Shown here piece after piece: positions 57,419-64,000 of a stretch of DNA of 64,000 nt. The translations under genes were made by a program, and so were the position numbers. Origin of the DNA: Actinoplanes palleronii (GTDB taxonomy: Bacteria; Actinomycetota; Actinomycetes; Mycobacteriales; Micromonosporaceae); NCBI RefSeq assembly GCF_016862315.1, contig NZ_BOMS01000100.1:33438-97437 (forward strand), written 5' to 3'. Under the pieces are notes generated by a model. That model was not told where the DNA came from, did no database searches, and saw only the letters and a list, made by a program, of their open reading frames with translations. Numbering within the stretch: position 1 is the stretch's first letter; the number at the start of each line of letters is the position of its first letter.

Positions 57419-57907
57419 ATGACCGAACCGCGGTGGCTGGACGAACGGGAACAGCGGGCCTGGCGCGCCCTGATGGCGATGCAGGACGGCCTCGCCGAGT
57501 TCCTCGAGCGCCGGCTGCGCCAGCGGTCCGGGCTCTCGACCGCCGACTACCAGGTCCTCGCGCACCTCTCCGAGGCGCCGGCGGGCCGGCTGCGGTCGTT
57601 CGAGCTCGGCGGGCTCCTGCGCTGGGAGAAGAGCCGCCTGTCGCAGCACCTGGGCCGGATGGAGACCCGCGGCCTGGTCTCCCGCGAACGCTGCCGCACC
57701 GATCAGCGCGGCGCGGTCATCGCCATCACCGCCCGGGGCGGCGAGCTGATCGAGGCAGCCGCCCCTCAGCACACGGCGGACGTCCGCGACGCGTTCATCG
57801 ACCAGCTCACCGAGGCCGAGCTGGAAACCCTCGCCGCCATCGGCGACAAGGTCCGCACCCGCCTCGCGGCACTGACCCCGAAGGGTCAACCGAGCTCGGG
57901 CACGTAG
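57419..57907 (+). CDS. MarR-family regulator
   Basis: 162 aa from ATG 57419 (GGTAGGA 8 bases before; an ATG at 57410 lies inside that site and is rejected). Winged helix: TADYQVLAHLSEAPAGRLRS, LRWEKSRLSQHLGRMETRGL, RCRTDQRGAVIAITARGGEL. Likely represses itself and the divergent reductase through the long palindrome at 57349-57398. The 3' end overlaps the GNAT remnant. Confidence 0.9.
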   Translation: MTEPRWLDEREQRAWRALMAMQDGLAEFLERRLRQRSGLSTADYQVLAHLSEAPAGRLRSFELGGLLRWEKSRLSQHLGRMETRGLVSRERCRTDQRGAVIAITARGGELIEAAAPQHTADVRDAFIDQLTEAELETLAAIGDKVRTRLAALTPKGQPSSGT

Positions 57908-58250
57908 GCGACCGCGATCGGCGAGCGGTCCACCCAGCCGAGACTGCGGTACAACGCACGACCCTCGTCCGTCGCCACCAGGATCCCGCCGGTCAGACCG
58001 AGGCCCACCGCACGGTTGCCGAGCGCCCGGAGGACCGCGCTTCCCAGGCCACGCGGCCGGTGCGCGGCCGCCGTCTCGACCTGATCGACTACACCGCTGG
58101 TCTCGGCCGCCGCGAGCCGCCCACTGGCCGCGACCACTCCCCGCTGCTCACGACCGTGGCGACGCTCACCGCTCCTATTTCCACAACCCCCATGGTGTAC
58201 GGCGGGGAGAGCGCCTCCTCCCCAACCGCGAACGGGCAAGTCATCAGGTA
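57886..58250 (-). pseudogene. Decayed GNAT acetyltransferase
   Basis: The last part is a recognisable GNAT core: VVAASGRLAAAETSGVVDQV, then HRPRGLGSAVLRALG (acetyl-CoA loop) and GRALYRSLGWVDRSPIAVAY. Upstream of about 58160 the fitting protein (GYLMTCPFAVGEEALSPPYT) moves to another frame, and no start codon or earlier GNAT region is found. At least one frameshift and a lost N-terminus. It overlaps the MarR 3' end by 22 bases. Confidence 0.55.
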
Positions 58251-58437
58251 GCCGGTGTCCGACACCCGCGGCTGAGCCTGGCCGATGTGATCGCCGAGCC
58301 GCTGCGCGCACGGCGGCGCCCGCTGGCTGTTGAGGAACAGCTGGTCGCGCGGCTGGGAGCGGTCGAGGTCACGGCGGCGCGGAACGTCCTGCTGGCGCTG
58401 CTCGAGGTCGCGGATCGGCCCGCCGCGCGCACCTGAG
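58238..58437 (+). pseudogene. Possible fragment of oligopeptide ABC ATPase
   Basis: From about 58258 the plus strand encodes RHPRLSLADVIAEPLRARRR followed by a helical run and a TGA at 58435-58437. The phrase SLADVIAEPLRA is like the segment after the Q-loop of OppD/OppF-type ATPases (SLDPRxTVxxIIAEPLR). No Walker motifs or start are present, so at most a remnant. It could be chance similarity. Confidence 0.25.
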
Positions 58438-58466
58438 CGCAGCCGGTTGCTGCCGGCGGCCCTCTG

Positions 58467-58605
58467 AACCAGCCCGGCAAACCCAGCTGGCCGTGACAGC
58501 CCTTATCCGACCTCCATAACGGCCTCCAGAACCAGCCCGGCAAACCCAGCTGGCCGTGACGGCCCCTATCCCGCCTCCACAACGGCCACCAGGACCAGCC
58601 GGCGG
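58467..58605. repeat. 63-bp tandem repeat, 2.2 copies
   Basis: The unit beginning AACCAGCCCGGCAAACCCAG occurs at 58467 and again at 58530 with a few differences (CAGCCCTTATCC versus CGGCCCCTATCC), and a third partial copy begins at about 58593. It lies in the 440-base stretch before mutA. The rest of that stretch (58606-58877) shows no gene I can support; only the GGAG before mutA is notable. Confidence 0.75.
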
Positions 58606-58877
58606 GTTGAGCGGCCCGCCCGTGGTGATAAGTCTGCTCGGACGCTTCCTCAGCGAGCGCTCATCGTGGGCTCAAGGCCGCCACAACCACCACCGCCGCT
58701 CGCCGGCCACGACCGGCGAGCGAACGTGGTGGGGTCGGGCCGGCTGCGGCGACCGCGGTGCTCGCCGGTCGGTGGAACGCCAGTGTCGTGCTCGACTTAC
58801 CGGGCGTTAGTCTCCGGAAGTAAGGATCGTGATCAGGACGGCGAAGGGCGCGGCGTGTCGATCAGGGTTATGGAGCC

Positions 58878-60688
58878 ATGACGAATTCGGCGGAAAACCT
58901 CACATTAGGGGCGGATTTTCCCGCTGCCACCGCGGAGCAGTGGCGGCGTCTCGCGCTCACGGCTCTGCGCCGTTCGGGCGGCGCCACCGACGACACCCTG
59001 CCGGAGCAGGTCGACGACCTGCTGACCTCGGTCACTCACGGCGGCCTGCGGGTCGCGGCGCTGCACACCCCGGAGACCACCGACCGGCCGGAGACCGGGC
59101 TGCCCGGCCAGCCGCCGTTCGTGCGTGGCGCCCGGGCCGCGGGCGCCGTCGTCGCGGGCTGGGACGTGCGCCAGCGCTACACCGAGCCGGAGCCCGCGGA
59201 GCTGCGCGAGGCGGTCCTCGGCGACCTGGAGAACGGCACGACGTCGCTGTGGCTCGCGGTCGGCGGCGGCGCGCTGCCGATCGACGCGCTGCCGGACGCC
59301 CTCGACGGCGTCTACCTGGACCTGGCGCCGGTGGTCCTCGACGCCGGCGACGCGTTCCGGCCGGCCGCGAACGCGTGGTTCGATCTGCTCGCCGCGCGCA
59401 AGGTCGAGCCCGGCAAGGCCGCCGGTGGTTTCGGGGCCGACCCGCTGGGCTGGCGCGCCCGTACCGGTGCGGTTGACGGCCTCGACGCCGCACTGCGTGA
59501 CGCCGCGGCACTGGCCGGGCGCTGCGCGGCCGACGCGCCGGGCCTGCGGGCGATCACCGTGGACGCGACGGTGTATCACGACGCCGGCGGGTCCGAGGTG
59601 GAGGAGCTGGCCTGCGCGGCCGCCGCCGGGGTCGCTTACCTGCGGGTCCTGACCGATTCCGGTCTCTCGGTCCGCGCCGCGTTGGGTCAGCTCGATTTTC
59701 GGTACGCGGCGAGCGCCGACCAGTTCGCCACCATCGCGAAGCTGCGTGCCGCGCGCCGGTTGTGGGCCCGGGTCGCCGAGCTGTGCGAGGCCGCCGAGAG
59801 CGGTGGCCAGCGCCAGCACGCGGTGACCTCGGCCGCGATGATGACCGCCCGGGACCCGTGGGTGAACCTGCTGCGCACCACGATCGCCTCGTTCGCGGCC
59901 GGTGTCGGCGGGGCGGACGCCGTGACGGTGCTGCCGTTCGACCACCGCCTGGGCCGGCCGGACGCGTTCTCCCGGCGGCTGGCCCGCAACACGCAGACCC
60001 TGCTGGTCGAGGAGGCGCACGTGGCCCGGGTGCTCGACCCGGCCGGCGGTTCCTGGTACGTCGAGCAGTACACCGAGCAGCTCGCCCAGGCCGCCTGGGA
60101 GTGGTTCACCGTCGTCGAGCAGGCCGGCGGGCTGGCCGCCGCGCTCGACAGTGGCCTGGTCGCCGATCGGCTCGCCATCGCGTGGGAGTCCCGGGCGACC
60201 GATATCGCTCACCGCCGCGACCCGATCACCGGGGTCAGCGAGTTCCCGAACCTGAACGAGCGCCTCCCCCAGCGCCGGCCCGCACCTGAGCCGATCGGCG
60301 GCGGGCTGCCCCGGCACCGGTACGCGGAGGCCTTCGAGCGGCTGCGCGACCGCAGTGACGCCCAGCCCGAGCGACCGGCCGTCTACCTGGCCACCCTCGG
60401 GTCGAAGGCCGCGTCCGGGCCCCGGGTGACCTTCGCGACGAACCTGTTCGCCGCGGGCGGGATCGCGGTCACCGCCGAGCCCGGCCCCGCCGTCGCGTGC
60501 ATCTGCGGCCCGGACAAGGCCTACGCCGAGCAGGCCACCGCGCTCGCCGCCGAACTGCGCGCGGCCGGGGTCAGCCGGGTGCTGCTGGCCGGCCGCGGCG
60601 ACTACCCGGGCATCGACGGGTACGTCTACGCCGGCGGAGACGCCGTCGCGGTACTGACCACCACACTTGCCGATCTGGGAGTACCGGA

Positions 60689-60692
<4 letters not shown>
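58878..60692 (+). CDS. mutA: Methylmalonyl-CoA mutase small subunit
   Basis: 604 aa. MutA forms a heterodimer with MutB; it keeps the mutase barrel fold (ITVDATVYHDAGGSEVEELA, TARDPWVNLLRTTIASFAAG, VLPFDHRLGRPDAFSRRLAR, LDPAGGSWYVEQYTEQLA) but has lost the cobalamin His motif. The pair interconverts (R)-methylmalonyl-CoA and succinyl-CoA, linking propionyl-CoA metabolism to the TCA cycle and to polyketide extender units. The start of mutB overlaps the mutA stop (GTGA). Length (about 600 aa) fits actinobacterial MutA. Confidence 0.95.
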
Positions 60693-62874
<2,182 letters not shown>

Positions 62875-62875
<1 letters not shown>

Positions 62876-63870
62876 TGGCCGCGCCTGTCGACCTGCCGGC
62901 GATGGCTGCCGGGGTACGTGCGCGCACCCCGGCCTGGGTCGCGCGGGCCATCACGCTTGTCGAGTCCACCCGCGCCGATCATCAGGCGCAGGCCCAGGTG
63001 CTGCTGAAGGACCTGTTGCCGGACGCGGGGCAGTCGCACCGGATCGGGATCAGCGGAGTGCCCGGCGTCGGGAAGTCGACGTTCATCGACGCGCTCGGCA
63101 GTTTGCTCACCGCGGCCGGTCACCGGGTCGCGGTGCTCGCCGTGGACCCGTCGTCGACCCGCACCCGGGGCAGCATCCTCGGCGACAAGACCCGGATGGC
63201 GCGGCTGGCCGCCGACCCGAACGCCTACGTGCGGCCCTCCCCCACCGCCGGCACCCTCGGCGGGGTCGCGAAGGCCACCCGCGAAGCGATCGTGGTGGTG
63301 GAGGCGGCCGGCTACGACATCGTCATCGTGGAGACCGTCGGGGTGGGACAGTCCGAGACCGCGGTCGCCGACATGGTCGACACGTTCCTGATGCTCGCCC
63401 TGGCCCGCACCGGCGACCAGCTGCAGGGCATCAAGAAGGGCATCCTGGAGATCGCCGACGTGATCGCCGTCAACAAGGCCGACGGCCCGCACGCGACCGA
63501 GGCCAAGAGCGCGGCTCGGGAGCTGGCCGGCGCGCTGCGGCTGCTGCGCGGCGGCGACGAGCCGGCCTGGGTGACACCGGTACTGACCTGCAGCGCGGTC
63601 GAGGGCACCGGGGTCGACGAGGTGTGGGCCCAGCTGAACGCTCATCGGGAGCACCGGCAGGCCGGTGGGTCGCTCGCCGCCCGGCGCCGGCAGCAGCAGG
63701 TCGGCTGGATGTGGGCGATGGCCCGGGAGACGATTCTGACCCGCTTCGACACCGACCCGGCGGTCCGCAGCACGGGAAAGACCGTGGAGCAGCAGATTTT
63801 GGACGGGTCGCTGACCCCGGCCCAGGCGGTCGAGCAGCTGCTCGCCTCCTACGACGACACCGACAGGTGA
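62875..63870 (+). CDS. meaB: MeaB/ArgK-type G protein chaperone of mutase
   Basis: 331 aa from ATG 62875 (a GTG at 62872 is an alternative). The P-loop GVPGVGKST, DPSSTRTRGSILGDKTRM (switch I), VETVGVGQSE (switch II) and VNKADG (base recognition) identify the SIMIBI-class GTPase that loads and protects adenosylcobalamin in methylmalonyl-CoA mutase. The C-terminal arm (MARETILTRFDTDP) is a dimerisation helix. Completes the mutA-mutB-meaB operon. Confidence 0.95.
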
Positions 63871-63880
63871 GGCGCGGAGC

Positions 63881-63979
63881 GTGTGAAGTAACGGTCCGCT
63901 CCGCACCACAACTTCACACACATCGCCGCACCGGCGGCAGCGTGTGAAGTTGCGGTGCGCTGCGCACCCAAAAATCCCA
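63881..63979 (+). terminator. Two tandem hairpins sharing GTGTGAAGT
   Basis: First hairpin: GTGTGAAGT (63881-63889) with ACTTCACAC (63911-63919). Second: GTGTGAAGT again (63942-63950) with inner TGCGGTGCGC and TGCGCACC pairing and a degraded CCCACAC arm (63976-63982). They follow the meaB stop and probably end the mutase operon; the repeated 9-mer makes them a local repeat family. No gene is seen from 63871 to 64000. Confidence 0.6.
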
Positions 63980-64000
63980 CACAACGCCCCACCACCGACA

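Overview
The window is very GC-rich (third codon positions almost all G or C), uses GTG and TTG starts freely, and links genes by GTGA, ATGA or TGATG stop/start overlaps. Together with Tat- and Sec-secreted carbohydrate enzymes carrying ricin-type lectin domains, many TetR regulators, SpoIIE/STAS signalling proteins and a DUF574 methyltransferase, this points to a filamentous actinomycete, most likely Actinoplanes or a relative in the Micromonosporaceae. The lineage is an inference from content. No rRNA, tRNA, CRISPR array, prophage or replication origin was seen.

Layout. 0.1-9.4 kb: a small unknown gene, a GH13 glucosidase, then a minus-strand sugar operon (binding lipoprotein, two permeases, GH20 hexosaminidase, Tat-secreted barrel protein) divergent from a tandem-TetR regulator whose likely operator overlaps the operon promoter. 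9.4-17.7 kb: an Lcp-type rubber oxygenase, a frameshifted gene, hypotheticals, a TnpB scar, a DUF4190 membrane protein, a zinc alcohol dehydrogenase coupled to a Baeyer-Villiger-type monooxygenase, and an AraC regulator. 17.8-22.7 kb: Kup potassium transporter, a two-gene unit pairing a YbjN/type III chaperone-like protein with a caspase-like protein, and a cyclopropane-fatty-acid-synthase-like methyltransferase behind a structured leader. 22.7-34.0 kb: the most distinctive block, an iniBAC-type envelope-stress locus. IniB-like protein and two dynamin-like GTPases (IniA, IniC) run rightward; an Hsp70-like ATPase and an IniR-like STAND/LuxR regulator run leftward, followed by IS605-type scars, a conservon-type histidine kinase, DUF742 and a membrane-anchored CBM2-like protein.

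34.0-38.7 kb: a ThuA-like protein, a 44-residue peptide with a cysteine-rich tail, an apparently intact stand-alone TnpB element inserted at the end of that peptide, then a DsbA/FrnE oxidoreductase, a TetR regulator and a GAF-SpoIIE phosphatase. 38.8-44.2 kb: a 1,377-residue hybrid kinase/phosphatase coupled to a STAS protein, then an ankyrin protein and an unknown. 44.3-53.0 kb: ricin-GH18 chitinase, a MerR regulator fused to a peroxiredoxin fold that has lost its cysteines, a radical SAM protein followed by an array of four long palindromes, a TetR, an SDR/TetR divergent pair, and a secreted ThuA-ricin protein with a ribosome-site-masking leader hairpin. 53.0-58.6 kb: alcohol dehydrogenase, DUF574 methyltransferase, two regulator/reductase divergent pairs with clear palindromic operators, and a decayed stretch with GNAT and ABC-ATPase remnants plus a 63-bp tandem repeat. 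58.9-63.9 kb: mutA-mutB-meaB, the methylmalonyl-CoA mutase operon.

The best candidates for unfamiliar biology are the YbjN-like/caspase-like pair, the Hsp70-IniR-IniBAC-kinase cluster, the cysteine-tail peptide next to DsbA, and the palindrome array at 48.3-48.6 kb.
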